NCBI GenBank assembly: GCA_963575645.1
Contig: OY754467.1
Location: 23,643,001 to 23,707,000, forward strand
Direction of reading: 5' to 3'
DNA length: 64,000 bases
From: Xanthostigma xanthostigma
Taxonomy: Eukaryota > Arthropoda > Insecta > Raphidioptera > Raphidiidae
Under the pieces are notes generated by a model that was given only the letters and a program-made list of their open reading frames with translations, did not search any database and was not told the origin of the DNA. This document shows positions 24,398-35,722 of this stretch, in pieces. Both the position numbers and the translations under genes were made by a program. The stretch's first letter is position 1. The number at the start of each line of letters is the position of its first letter.

Positions 24398-24443
24398 ATC
24401 CGTTCTGAAGAAGATCCAAATCCGGATCGAAACGTTAATGTAT
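24398..24443 (+). ncRNA. Hammerhead-like motif, right PLE end
   Basis: CTGAAGA (24405-24411), stem GATCC/GGATC, then GAAAC (24429-24433). It is the mirror copy of the motif at 22258-22301 and recurs near 47722 in the other PLE copy. Confidence 0.5.
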
Positions 24444-24838
24444 TAATTTTTTTATATTGTTTGTTAATATATTGTCTGAAAAATTGGTTGATAATTTTAT
24501 TTTTTGAAGAGTTCTAATCAGACGTTAATCAAAGATTTGAACAATTAATGTTATTAGATAATTTATAATAAATAATTATTCAATGTTTACTTAAAATAAA
24601 TCATGATTTGACACTTAAAAAAATGACTGTATTTTATGCCATACTCGGTTTACACGAACTCCCACATAACACGAACTTTTTGCCTGATTTTTACGAGTTC
24701 GTGTTAACGAGGTTTTACTGTATTATTATAGGTGAGTAATTTTAATAAATAAATTTTTAACCTATAATAATAATTGTTTTTAACTTTCTTTCAAATACGT
24801 ATTTATTTTAAGTCTCACTTGGATAGTATTAAAGATTA

Positions 24839-25046
24839 ACTGTCATAATATTTTGAAAACAATTGTTTCATTGTTTGTATAAAATTCCAAATCCTACTTA
24901 CAATATTTAAGTATTTTCATACGTCAAAAAATTGATTTTTATAATGATAAAATTTGTAAGAAAACGATTTTTTCGAGAGATGAGACCTAGCTAAAACGAT
25001 TTTGTTGCCCCCCAAAATCCCTTTTCAGTAAATTTCATCCAAATCG
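24839..25046. other. Dispersed repeat hosting the large foldback
   Basis: The last 40 bp before 25047 match the reverse complement of 56489-56525, which reads on without interruption. It is therefore the target copy of a dispersed repeat. Confidence 0.55.
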
Positions 25047-25049
25047 TTA

Positions 25050-26652
25050 TAGTATAAGAGCCAGTGATCGGCTACCAGTATGTATTTGACCAGACCTGAA
25101 TTTTTACACAGTGAGTCTCCTATACCTACCATACATGGAGTGGGGACTCACTAAGCCCGGAGTGGCCGCCGCGGCCCGTACTCAGGTGCGACAGGTACAA
25201 AATTTGACTAATTTTCAAAGTATTTGACCACGTCTGCCATTTGGAAATTTAATAATATATTATTATTGCTATTGAAAAATAACAATGGCAATCATCGTGG
25301 AAGACAATTTTTTAAGTACTAAAAAATATGAAATTTTGAAAGATATATTTTTCATCACGGATTATTATTCTATTTATTATTTCAAGCAAGTTCCGTAAAT
25401 AAAATTTTTTTCTAAACTTTATAGTTCCGGAAATGTTTAGAAAATAAAAAAAAAATCAGCTGCTCTTTTGTTTTGTAGATCTGTCAGAAAAAAACTAGTT
25501 AAGCAAGCTTTGATTAATTTTTACATGACGTGGAACATATTTTGTAGGTGACCAAGACGACGAATAGCAAATATCATATTGAATACTAGCCATTACCCGC
25601 GTCACCTCACGTGATATCAGAAATGTTATTTTTTTTCTTTTACTATATCAAATGTCAATATTTTTGAAGTAGGAATGGTCTCGTCGCCCAATTGGTTGGA
25701 ATTTTTTATTTGTTCCAAAACAAAAATAAAAAATGTCAAGAGAATATAAAAAATTTGAAAAGAAGTTTGACCCTGCAGGCCATCCCTGTAACTTCCCGCT
25801 ATTTTTGAGTTCAAAACGCTCAAAATATATAAAATATAGCAAGAAGTTTATTCGAGCTCAAAAAAAAAACACACTTTGTTACGAAATTTTCGTTCACTAT
25901 ATCTCATGAACAAATGAACAGATTTTGATGCAATTTGCGGCAGTCGACTCAATTTTTTATTCTAAAAAAGTAATTTATTACAGAAAAATCGATCTCATAG
26001 GAATTTTACGAGCAATTTAAAAAAAACACTTTTTTAAAAATTTTTCGTTCACGATATCTCGTGAACAAATGAGCCAATTTTGATGCGGTTTGCGTCGATC
26101 GACGCAGTTTTTTTAGCCTAAGAAAGTAAATTATTACAAAAAAATCGATTTGATAAGAATTTTACGAGTAATTATAAAAAATTACTTTTTTCCTAATTTT
26201 TCGTTCACGTTATCTCATGAACAAATGAACCAATTTTGATCTGGTTTGCGGCGATCGACGCAGTTTTTTTAGCCTAAGAAAGTAATTTATTACAAAAAAA
26301 TCGATCTGATAACAATTTTAAGAATCATTTTAAAAAAACACTTTTTTACGATTTTTTCGTTCACGGTATCTCGTGAACAAATGAACCGATTTTGATGCGG
26401 TTTGCAGAAATCGACGCAGTTTGTTAAGGAGAAGAGCTGATTAGATTTTGGAATTATTCGGTTTAGTAGTTTAGAAAATATTTTACAAAAACAAATTTTG
26501 AAAAATTTTTGAAACTTGTTTTTTTAAGATTTCTCAAAATTTTTTGGGCCGAATCGTTTCAAATTTTCAGGAAGTCTAAGTTCACCAAGATCACGTCAGA
26601 TGCCGCAAACCGCGTTTCAGTCGGACACTCCGTTCAAAAGATATAAAGGGTT

Positions 26653-26708
<56 letters not shown>

Positions 26709-27621
26709 GCCCTACGGACATCATCGCCAAAATAGTTTTAATAGCTTCCTAGGACCTCAAAACGTCGAGATCTGGCGAAAACTCGATTTTCGAAAATCGG
26801 GGTAAAACCAATAACTTCCCGATTTTTGAAAAAAAAAAAATTTTTTTTTTTTTTAAAGCGGGAAGTTAAAAATTATTTATGCCTATACCTATAAACAATA
26901 TTTTTATTCTCACTTGACACTTTTTAATTTTGTTTTGGAACAAATAAAAAAATCCAACCAATTGGGCGACGGGACCATTCCAACTTCAAAAATATTGACA
27001 TTTGATATAGTAAAATAAAGAAAATAACATTTCTGATATCGCGTGAGGTGACGCGGGTAATGGCTAGTATTCAATATGATATTTGCTATTCGTCGTCTTG
27101 GTCACCTACAAAATATGTTCCACGTCATGTAAAAATTAATCAAAGCTTGCTTAACTAGTTTATTTCTGACAGATCTACAAGACAAAAGAGCAGCTGATTT
27201 TTTTTTAATTTTCTAAATATTTCCGGAACTATAAAGTTTAGAAAAAAAATTTATTTACGAAACTTGCTTGAAATAATAAATAGAATAATAATCCGTGATG
27301 AAAAATATATCTTTCAAAATTTCATATTTTTTAGTACTTAAAAAATTGTCTTCCACGATGATTGTCGCGCGATAATGGTCTGCCATTGTTATTATTCAAT
27401 AGCAATAATAATATATTATTAAATTTCCAAATGGCAGACGTGGTCAAATACTTTGAAAATTAGTCAAATTTTGTACCTGTCGCACCTGAGTACGGGCCGC
27501 GGCGGCCACTCCGGGCTTAGTGAGTCCCCACTCCATGTATGGTAGGTATAGGAGACTCACTGTGTAAAAATTCAGGTCTGGTCAAATACATACTGGTAGC
27601 CGATCACTGGCTCTTATACTA
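25050..27621. mobile_element. Large foldback element with TTA duplication
   Basis: The termini TAGTATAAGAGCCAGTG (left) and its inverse (right) open arms of about 700 bp (25050-25752 and 26900-27621) that are nearly identical in inverted orientation. TTA flanks both sides (25047-25049 and 27622-27624). The arms include a GC-rich block (GAGTGGCCGCCGCGGCCC) and part of repeat RC. The core is a copy of repeat RA. No transposase is seen. A 3-bp TWA duplication would suit PIF/Harbinger, but the termini are not diagnostic. Confidence 0.75.
25757..26880 (+). repeat. Dispersed repeat RA, copy 2 (longest)
   Basis: This copy lies in the centre of the foldback. It shows at least four successive half-modules (GTTCAC...GTGAACAAATGAAC), a (CA)n tract at about 26662-26703, and the CGATTTTCGAAAATCG palindrome, ending in GCGGGAAGTTAAAAA. 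Its start matches that of the copy at 41157. Confidence 0.7.
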
Positions 27622-27624
27622 TTA

Positions 27625-28349
27625 GGGTCGTTTTCGAGAAAATATTTAGGGACATAGGTAGGTACATAGGTAGATACAAGATTAGCTTGTTTAAATATTA
27701 TTTATTTATACAATGATACTTAACTATTGTTGTAATATGTTGAGAACAAGCCTTACAACACATGAAAAAAGTTACTTTCTTAAATTTACCTCCGCTGCAC
27801 TTAGAACATCCACTGAAACACAATAGAGTAGAAATTATTACTAGATAAAGTAAGAAAAACATGTATCTGAATAATACATCAATGTATCAAGCGCAGCCGA
27901 ACAGGCAGTAACATGTTCATTGTTAGTGTCGATCAGTAGCTATGCACAGCAAGACGCATAGCTCTATCTTTCTCACATCGTGAGATAGCAAAGGTATGGC
28001 GTCTCTCCTCATATGGCGTCCCTCCCACTTTTACCCTAATATAGGGATACGCATAAAAAGAGTTTCTACTGTAAGTTCTCGTTTTAGCTGAAAAAGGTTA
28101 ACATAATTTTAAAACAGGAAGAATATGTTTAAATTCAATATAAATGAGAACACATTTTGCTGTAAATTTACTGTCAAATAAAGAAGTCCAGTAAATTACA
28201 TTTTACTCGCTGTATAGAGTGGAATAGAATAAATAGTTTATACACGTTGTGCGCGTGGTTCAGTGACGTCATTGTACTGTTATACAGAGTAACAATGAAG
28301 TAAATAATAGAAGGCAACATTGTAATATTCTGCTTAGTGCTTACAAGAT
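27625..28349. other. No gene recognised
   Basis: No conserved coding. It includes sequence related to other repeats at its left edge. Confidence 0.5.
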
Positions 28350-28642
28350 ATAAAATAAAATAAATAAAAAAATTTCAATATACCACGTTTTTAAAACGAA
28401 CTAAAAAGTATAAAATAATTTTTTTAACTTGTAAGATTTGAAACGAAAAACGTGGGGCGCATTATTCGCTTTATCACATAAATAGATTTTTTTCATTGAT
28501 AGCTATATTCTCTACACTTCTTATAAACTGTCGCATGTGCCCCACATTTTTCGTTTCAAATTCTACAAGTCAAAAAAATTATTTTTTACTTTTTAGTTCG
28601 TTTTAAAACGTGATATATTAAATTTTTTTAATTTATTTTATT
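28350..28642. mobile_element. Palindromic MITE
   Basis: Inverted arms of about 100 bp each (28369-28468 and 28535-28635) share AAAACGAACTAAAAAGTA and GAAACGAAAAA(C/T)GTGGGGC. The target duplication is not resolved. Confidence 0.65.
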
Positions 28643-28689
28643 ATTTTCTTCTTTTTAGTATTGTGATTGTGAAATGTTGCAATTAATTT

Positions 28690-28945
28690 TAAATACTTTC
28701 GTGTGATCAACGGGACCATTCCAATTAAAAAAATATTAACATATGATATAGTATAATAAAGAAATCGCGTGTAATGGCAAGTAAGTTTTGGTATCAAATA
28801 TTTGGATATTTGCTATTCGTTGGCATGGTTACCTACATATTATATTATGTTCACGCCATGTAAAAACTAATCAAATTATGCTTAGCAAATTTCCTTCTGA
28901 CAGATCTACAAAAAAAGAACAGCTGATTAAAGAAATTAAGTTCGG
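28690..28945 (+). repeat. Repeat RC, partial copy
   Basis: This piece (GGGACCATTCCAA onward, with TTTCTGACAGATC-type words) matches the 5' parts of 34640-35237 and the foldback arm at 26950-27250, but diverges strongly. Confidence 0.6.
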
Positions 28946-29060
28946 TTTAAACTCGTCATATATTAAATTTTTTTAAATATATTTTATTATTTTCTTCTTT
29001 TTAGTTGACAAAAACGTCATTAAGACAAAAATACATCGTATAAAAATAAAAATACTATAT

Positions 29061-29133
29061 GGCCTATGGGGGGATCGTACCCGCGATCTTCGCGTTGTTA
29101 GCACGGAGCTCTAACAAACTGAGCTACGACTGT
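29061..29133 (-). repeat. tRNA-Val-like sequence
   Basis: The minus strand has a good D arm (GCTCAGTTTGTTAGAGC), an anticodon stem-loop with loop CTAACAA (anticodon AAC), and a T arm (GCGGGTACGATCCCCC). The acceptor ends do not pair and the T loop has TACGATC in place of TTCGATC. It is probably a SINE head or decayed tRNA. Confidence 0.5.
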
Positions 29134-29140
29134 TGATTGC

Positions 29141-30120
29141 GAGCCGTTGTATAATGGTAAATAAGTAAGAATGAATTATATGTATTTATTGAAACTTCTT
29201 TTATTATTTCTTCTTTATATTAGTATTTTCGCGTATTGTCATCTAATTCTGAGTTATGTAAAAAATTTCAAGTCTCTATGTCATCAGAAAATTAGTTTAA
29301 AATCAATTACAAAATTCCACCCGACATACACCAAAAGCAAGTTGACATAAGAACGTGGTAATAATAATAAACAAAAGAATTACATTTTAATGTAGCAATG
29401 CAGCTCTTTAATTTCCATGACACGCTATTAGTAGGTATCCTATACATCTTTACCAAAATGTCGATTAATTAGGTAGATTTTAATTGAACATTGTCCTAAA
29501 AACTAGAAAAATTCTTTTTTTTTTGCATAGTTATCTAATTTGATAATTGCATTAGCGAGTTGCGACCGGTAAAACAAAATATGGTTATTAATTTTATGCT
29601 TCTTTATTATTTGATTAATGTATCACAGTCTTATAAACGCTAATGACCTCAGCTGTTTAGCGTCTATAATCTACAATCTATGATCTTTTAAAATATGCAA
29701 AGATGGGTTATCAATTCACCCAGCTAATATTGACAGCACAATGTATGACAAAACGATGGCATGAGAATGAAGAGTTATTTGGTGGCTACTATAGTGCATC
29801 ATATTTAATTTTAGGACTATTATACATTATGGTGGAAGAGCGGGTCACGCTAGCAGCGTCACAATGCGGTAAAATATCAACGATTGGATGAGATTTAAGG
29901 GACAATTTAATGCCCTATTTTTATTTAAATTTAGAACCCTTGATATTTTACTTAAAATTTATTCTCTATATGGTGGTAGTACGGATTTCATATGGTGGAG
30001 ATGCGGGTCACCATGGCGCAAAAGCTAGTACAATAATGGCAGTCCGTATAGCTACAGTCAATTAATAATCGATTCTAATCGACAGTAAGTAAGGAAGTTG
30101 ATTGTGAAACGAAGGAAGAC
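29141..30120. other. No gene recognised
   Basis: AT-rich. The frame at 29703-29891 has no identified domain. 29830-30020 contains two similar TATGGTGGAxG(A/C)GxGGTCAC segments, a small imperfect direct repeat. Confidence 0.5.
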
Positions 30121-30129
30121 ATTATATTT

Positions 30130-30320
30130 TCCTTTTTAACCGACTTTAAAAAAGGAGCTTATATTATGTTCGATACGTATATTATTTTCTATGTATGTTC
30201 AGTCATAACTTTTTGAGGGGTTAACCGATTTAAAAAATTTCGACGCCATTTTGTTCAGACTATTTACCGATTTATACCATAACATTTTTTCTTTTTAACC
30301 GACTTCGTAAATGGAGATTT
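30130..30320 (+). repeat. Dispersed insect-type repeat (AACCGACTT)
   Basis: TTTTTAACCGACTTTAAAAA recurs twice (about 30136 and 30292) with ATAACTTTTTGAGGGGTTAA between them. I associate this pattern with repeats common in several insect orders. The class is uncertain. Confidence 0.5.
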
Positions 30321-30960
30321 TTGATGTGAAACATCTATTGGCGCGTTTGGCATCAAAACCATGCCGTGACGGAAGCGGGATCACGCTCTCTTATGCCCCC
30401 TCTACGCTATCGCGCTCGACTTCCTTGTGAGATCGCGCGCATATATTGTACACTGGTTGCTTCTTTGCGTGACTTGTCACAACTCACACAGAGACGCTAT
30501 ATACTGCGTGTGCGACTATAGTATGCTTGTCACGTTCACCGTTTGTATACACACTTTGTATTAGTTATAGAGTGAAATTTATTTACTGGCATATATTTAG
30601 TCACTAGAATTTCGTTATTTGACAGGGCGAAATCAAGTTACAGACGTTCCACGATGGCTCCTTATTTTTTTTATATAATATGTTACCTTATAGCTCCGGA
30701 AATTATTAATAAATTTTGATGACACTTTTTCTATTAAACATACCGTTTTTTTTTTTAGTTTAGTATTAAACTATTAGGAAAGAAGGCGATTTATAACATG
30801 CTAACAACATATTCAAATCTTCTTGGTTTCCGGACTTGTATATACCAATGGACCACGGCATACAAGCCCGGAAACCAAGACGATTTGGATCAACACCGGC
30901 CGTGAAAGCCTACACACTTGGATAAACTACATATTGCAAAGCCACCGAAAAGTGAAAAAC
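30321..30960. other. No gene recognised
   Basis: 30822-30885 contains an inverted pair, TTTCCGGACTTGTAT and ATACAAGCCCGGAAAC. The frame running through it is not conserved. Confidence 0.5.
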
Positions 30961-30966
30961 GAAAAA

Positions 30967-31152
30967 TTTAAAAAAATTGAACCTCCTTCAAAACAGATCA
31001 CTAAAAAACGTAAGATATCAAAGTTTTGAGGTTTGCACCGATTTAAAATAAAAACATAAACCGTGACAGTAATAAAATAGGTGCCGGCCTCAAAGCTTTG
31101 TTATTTTCCGCTTTTTAGTGATCCGTTTTGAAGGAGGTTCCATTTTTTAAAA
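30967..31152. repeat. Short inverted repeat
   Basis: Arms at about 30967-31008 and 31110-31152 share GAACCTCCTTCAAAAC and ACTAAAAA inverted. It is the remnant of a small foldback element. Confidence 0.55.
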
Positions 31153-31680
31153 GTTTTTAGAAGCATGAAGTCGGTACAGCTTTTAAAAATATGCTTATAG
31201 GTATTGTATTTTTGTTTTGGAAATGTTTAAAATAAGTACTACGCGTCATCAAAAAATATTGTGGTTAGTAGTAAATATTCTTGTATATTTTTTTTCGCGA
31301 CATTATCAACTTCTTATGTAGTTTTTCGTGCCCAAATAAATATGCGTTTACTAAGTCTGTGAACATTTTTGGTGATGTTCAAAACCTATATATCTTTGAC
31401 AACTGTAATAAAATATCCCTACACATATATATTGACAAGCTTTACAAGTCATATCTCTGGGGACTGGAGATAAAACGTTGTAAAGCTTGCTTCTACATAT
31501 TATTCTTACTTGCGGCATTATCATCATAAATCTAATGGTGCAAACTATTAAGCTTAAGCTATAAGCAGTAGTTATATAAAATTTGTACTCTATTTCGCAG
31601 CATAGCTGTTATATTATCTTTTATCAAAGTACAGTTAGAACAAAATATTAAGAGCAGTTTTATGGGTATAAACGGATATA
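31153..31680. other. No gene recognised
   Basis: AT-rich. The frame at 31281-31529 has no domain. Confidence 0.5.
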
Positions 31681-31802
31681 CAGGGTGTCCCATTAAGAAT
31701 GGGACATAGAACAACCGCAGATTCTCCAATTCAAAATAAAACGATTAAGCGAAATATGCTTAGATAAAATGTTACTCGTTTCCGAAATACAGGGTGTTGA
31801 AG
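31681..31802 (+). repeat. CAGGGTG-type mariner MITE fragments
   Basis: CAGGGTGTCCCATTAAGAAT at 31682 and a second CAGGGTGTTGAAG at 31791 resemble Tc1/mariner terminal motifs of insects. No matching inverted end was found. Confidence 0.4.
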
Positions 31803-31947
31803 TTGAAAACTGAAAAATTATTAATGTCCATAATTTTTTTAATACACCGTATAATTTTACTCAAATCGGCACACTTGTTAAATATCATAAAATGCACCTA
31901 ACAATAAAAAAAATAGTTCAGTACGCTCTACCAGTGGCGTACGGCAG

Positions 31948-32388
31948 GAGTAAGTAATGCTTGTACCCCTTCTAAATGTTACGCCGCTGTCTAAATTTTA
32001 ATTTTGACTATAATTTTAATTTTTTTGATATTTTCTAAGTCAATGATGTACACTTGTTAGTTTGTTGTAAAGTCATTGGTTTTCGAGATATTCGCAGTTA
32101 AAGATAGATAGACATGTACTTTTTATTTGTATTATTATTAATAATATTCATTTTTACAATTTTGTCTTAAAACCAAACAAAGTAGAAACTAATGTAATGA
32201 ATAATACAAATAAAAAGTACATATCTATCTATCTTTAACTGCGAATATCTCGAAAACCAATGACTTTACAACAAACTAACAAGTGTACATCATTGACTAA
32301 GAAAATATCAAAAAAATTAAAATTATAGTCAAAATTAAAATTTAGACAGCGGCGTAACATTTAGAAGGGGTACAAGCATTACTTACTC
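31948..32388. mobile_element. Foldback element, 190-bp arms
   Basis: Arms 31948-32137 and 32200-32388 are near-perfect inverted copies (GAGTAAGTAATGCTTG at the tips) around a 62-bp loop. No coding, and the target duplication is not clear. Confidence 0.75.
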
Positions 32389-32483
32389 GCGCACGTGGAT
32401 CGGTTATCCTTTTCTCTTGGACATTTAAAGATTGCGTATGTTCTGTCTTAAAATAAAAAGATTGCATTTGTTCAAAAACAGAC

Positions 32484-32548
32484 ACCATTTAGTTAGTGAA
32501 TACTCATCTGCCATGCGGGTGTCCCGGGCTCGATTCCCGACAGATGCG
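32484..32548 (+). repeat. tRNA-Gly(GCC)-like sequence
   Basis: AGTGAATACTCATCTGCCATG followed by the B box GGGCTCGATTCCCGAC resembles tRNA-Gly(GCC) from the D arm onward. The 5' acceptor half is degraded and cannot pair with ACAGATGC. It is a pseudogene or SINE head. The segment just before it (32405-32470) matches part of repeat RB at 50085-50130. Confidence 0.5.
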
Positions 32549-34262
32549 CAACAAATGTTGTTTTTATTTTTTTAGAGTTGCAAATACACTGTTTAATAAT
32601 CATATTATAGTATAAATAAAATTTTCGAATAATTTATAGACAAATTAGTTAAACGCTGAAACGAACTAATGAATGACGTGCGACTAGGCGTTCCGTAGCT
32701 TGTTTGATTACGTCACGTTAAACGAAGTGCGCTATTATTATTTGACGACTTTAACTTATGTTTTCTCATGCATGCATACAACTTTTACAATATTCTGGAC
32801 TCTCTGATGATACCATAAAGAAACATGCGGAACGATCGTATTACGCTGGGTATAAATAACCAGTAAGTTCAACTGTTCTTAAGAAAATGTCTGTGACATA
32901 ATCCACGTTTTAACGATTGGTAACTCTGAAGATTATTTTAGGATCGCTCATAAATTGCATATGATATTTTAGAACTTTCTTTGACCAACTTTGTATCGTA
33001 TACCACAAATTTGAAGAAGCCTTTGCAGAAATTAGGGCAATGCATAACTTGAATTTTTTTTTCATTTGTTTCCAATTTGCTCACCTCTGGGACCAAAAAT
33101 CAAAAATAAATGTGGCCTATGTTACCCAGACCATAATAACGAATCGATTGCCACAGCTTATTTATCAAAATCGGATGAATAGTTTAGGCGCTACGGTGGA
33201 ACATCTGTAAATACAAACTAACATAGATGTTATACCCTTCCTTTTAGGCTGCACCGCAGTCGGGTAAAAATGCAATATGAATGTGAAAGATGCGTTGATA
33301 AAAATTACATTTGAAAACTTTTATTTTGTGAGTTCAATTTACAAACCTGTAGTGTTTGCTAAAAATATTATGATGTTATGTATGGTTTTTTCTATTTAAA
33401 TAAACTTCTTTCTCTATGGAAGTACAAAAAGAATTTCTTTAAAAGTGTGTAATTTTTGATGCGGTAAATGGCATTCTGTCAATGTTTTATGAATTATTCT
33501 TATTTTGCTCCAGAACACAGTAAGATACATTTCAATTGGTTTTAAATTGCCGTTTACGAACTTGCCCCGAATGCGGGGAAAGTTCGCAGTAGGTACAGTT
33601 TGTTACATTTTTCTGTATAAACGAAAATTTCCAAGGAAAATTGGTGTTTTTTCAATACAAATTATAGAGTATTAACTCTACTTTGCGTTGATACCAATAT
33701 ATGTAAAATATTTAAAAAAGGGCATAAAAATAAATGTGTTAAAAGTGGAACTTTACCAAAACCGACCCGATCTTACCCCATTTTTCCTTTACTCTCTCTT
33801 TTTGAAATATTGTTAAATGTGAGCGATTCCTTCCCTTCAGTCAATAATCTAATTTTAATACACAAAAGCGAAATACCATTCACCACGAAATCTTAGAATC
33901 CATAAAGCCTACAAACTTGAAATTTAGATGGTAAGTTCCTTTTGTGACGTCAACACCCACTAAGAAGAGTTTTTTGAAATTTATCCCTTAAGATAGATAG
34001 ATAAATATTTCTTCACGTAGCCACAAAGAAAGCGACAGAATTGGACAAAAACTGATGCTAAATTTGTGTATACCTACACAATTTAAGAAAAATATCATTG
34101 CAATCTGTCAATTATTATTTTTCAAGCGGGATCGATATGAAACTCTACTGTGTTTTTCATATGGAGCGTATGTTCACAATCTGAAGTCATTGTCAAATCA
34201 GGGTTTTTCACATTCCTTTCTGCAACCCAGCATAATACCTATACCAGACACACTTATTTTCA
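32549..34262. other. No gene recognised
   Basis: AT-rich. It contains Helitron-internal-type words at 33935-33990. The frame at 34055-34285 is chance. Confidence 0.5.
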
Positions 34263-34286
34263 TTTCAGTCGCGTGTAGCGACTAGT
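34263..34286 (+). mobile_element. Helitron-like 3' end
   Basis: The hairpin GTCGC-GTGTA-GCGAC is directly followed by CTAGT. The body probably extends leftward to about 33880, but no 5' end was fixed. Confidence 0.5.
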
Positions 34287-34639
34287 AGGTACAATATAAG
34301 ATACAGCACTGATGACTACCAAAGAACAACTGTGAGCACTTGTTCAGTTTACTTAAGATTTTAGCTTTCACTTCTTCTCTGGTAATACTATACACCCCCT
34401 CCCGAAACGTGATAAGTAATTCATGAACAATCTCTCAGCAGAAACTTGGAGAATGATCATCATCAATATCAGAATACTATAGACAAGCTAAGAACCTACA
34501 TAAACCGTGCCTAGCTTCACAATATGTCGTAAAAATGTCAATTTCAATTTTGTGGACATTTATAATAAATTGCTGCGTGATTAAACATCTCCCTGTGCCA
34601 GTATTTAAAATACACTTAAAAAATTCCTGCCAATTGGGC

Positions 34640-35237
34640 GACGGGACCATTCCAACTTCAAAAATGTTGATATTTGATTATAATAAAGAAAATAAAATAT
34701 CTGCTATCGTGTGAGGTGACGCAGGTAATGGCAAGTATTCAATATGATATTTACTATTCGTTGCCATGGTTAGCTACATAATATGTTCCACATAATCAAA
34801 GCATGCCGAACTAGTTTATTTCTGACAGATCCATAAAACAAAGGGCTGATGATTTTTTTTATTTTCAAAATATTTCCGAAACTATAAAGTTTAGAAAACA
34901 AATTTTTTAACGAAACTTTCTTGAAAATATAAATAGAATAATAAGCCGTTATTAAAAGTATATCATTATTAAATAAAAACTACCGTTACAGCATATAATA
35001 TCTCTTCTGCGCATGCGCCGATTTCCCCTAAAAATATTTGCATACCAAATATCCTCCCAAAATTTGGTTTCAATCCGCTCATCCGTTTGACTTGTATCGT
35101 GTTCACAGACTAACAGACGCACAGAGTTTTTTCAAAAATATGGTTTTTGGATTCGGGGGACCTCAAAACGGAAAGATATTGTAAAATTTTTGAAAAGTGA
35201 TTTTACTACCATTCCCCACTTGTGGGTTGGAATGGTA
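34640..35237 (+). repeat. Dispersed repeat RC, fullest copy
   Basis: It starts with ACCATTCCAAC and ends with GTTGGAATGGT, so it has 11-bp inverted termini. It holds a TGCGCATGCGCC palindrome (35009-35018 core), an ACAGACGCACAGAG segment and two G-rich words. Related copies are at 61260-61730 and, in part, 26950-27300 and 28690-28945. No coding. Confidence 0.65.
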
Positions 35238-35630
35238 AAATATTTTATTAACAAACGGTTATATTCTATTAACGAATTGTAATTTTATTGTCAGATTCAT
35301 TATTGCCTTCTTTGAGTTGTTACACAGCTTTTAGGCTATTAATGAAATAAATAAATACTTATGTTCGGGAAAAAACAGTAGTAAAACGCCGGTGGAGAAA
35401 CGCATACGTGGATACGATAAACTTTCATTAAACAAGTGAAAGTCAGTTTGTTGACAGAAATGAAAAACAATGACTAGGTACCTATTTAATTTTTGTGAAA
35501 CTTCAAAACTGATTTTTTTTCAACATTGTCAGTCGAATTGTTTAAAAAAATGAAAAAAAAATAAAAATGTGAACTTTTGAAGTTATAATTTGTTACGTTG
35601 ACGGCAACCATCTGCGGATTGAGTGAAGTA
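35238..35630. other. No gene recognised
   Basis: AT-rich, with no supported feature. Confidence 0.5.
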
Positions 35631-35722
35631 TAAAAAAATTAATACTAAAAGAACATTTTTAAAAACAAGCTTTCATATGCTCTGAAAAGAAGAAAATAAA
35701 CTTTAAATTAAATCAAACCCAT

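Larger units (their letters stand above)
22190..24538. mobile_element. Penelope-like element, inverted (tail-out) dimer
   Basis: GAACAATTAATGTT (14 bp) occurs at 22176-22189 and again at 24539-24552 as the target duplication. Inside, a longer copy on the minus strand (22190 to about 23580) meets a shorter plus-strand copy (about 23581-24538). The two share identical sequence over their last kilobase, and their 3' ends face outward. The minus copy still codes for part of the RT and the GIY-YIG domain. The arms are identical over the stretch compared (22687-22878 against 23817-24008), so the insertion is young or homogenised. Such partial inverted arrangements are characteristic of Penelope-like elements. 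Confidence 0.85.
21737..24720. mobile_element. Pogo/Tigger-like MITE, interrupted by a PLE
   Basis: The ends are CAGTAAACCCTCGTTAACAC and the inverse of CAGTAAAACCTCGTTAACAC, the pogo-type terminus. The subterminal DNA is rich in ACACGAAC words. TA flanks both sides (21735-21736 and 24721-24722). Without the PLE it is about 620 bp and holds no transposase, so it is non-autonomous. Confidence 0.8.
21674..24838. mobile_element. Outer foldback element, split by a pogo-like element
   Basis: The left arm (21674-21736) and right arm (about 24755-24838) are inverted copies containing AAATACGTATTTGAAAG. Removing 21737-24722 restores continuity of the left arm with TTATTATAGG, matching the right arm exactly, so the inner element inserted at a TA inside this arm. 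The element itself is short and non-coding. The class is unknown. Confidence 0.65.

Noticed and set aside
29061..29133. Functional tRNA-Val gene
   Set aside because: The acceptor arms do not pair and the T loop is altered. More likely a SINE head or pseudogene.
32484..32548. Functional tRNA-Gly gene
   Set aside because: The 5' half of the acceptor and D arm is degraded.
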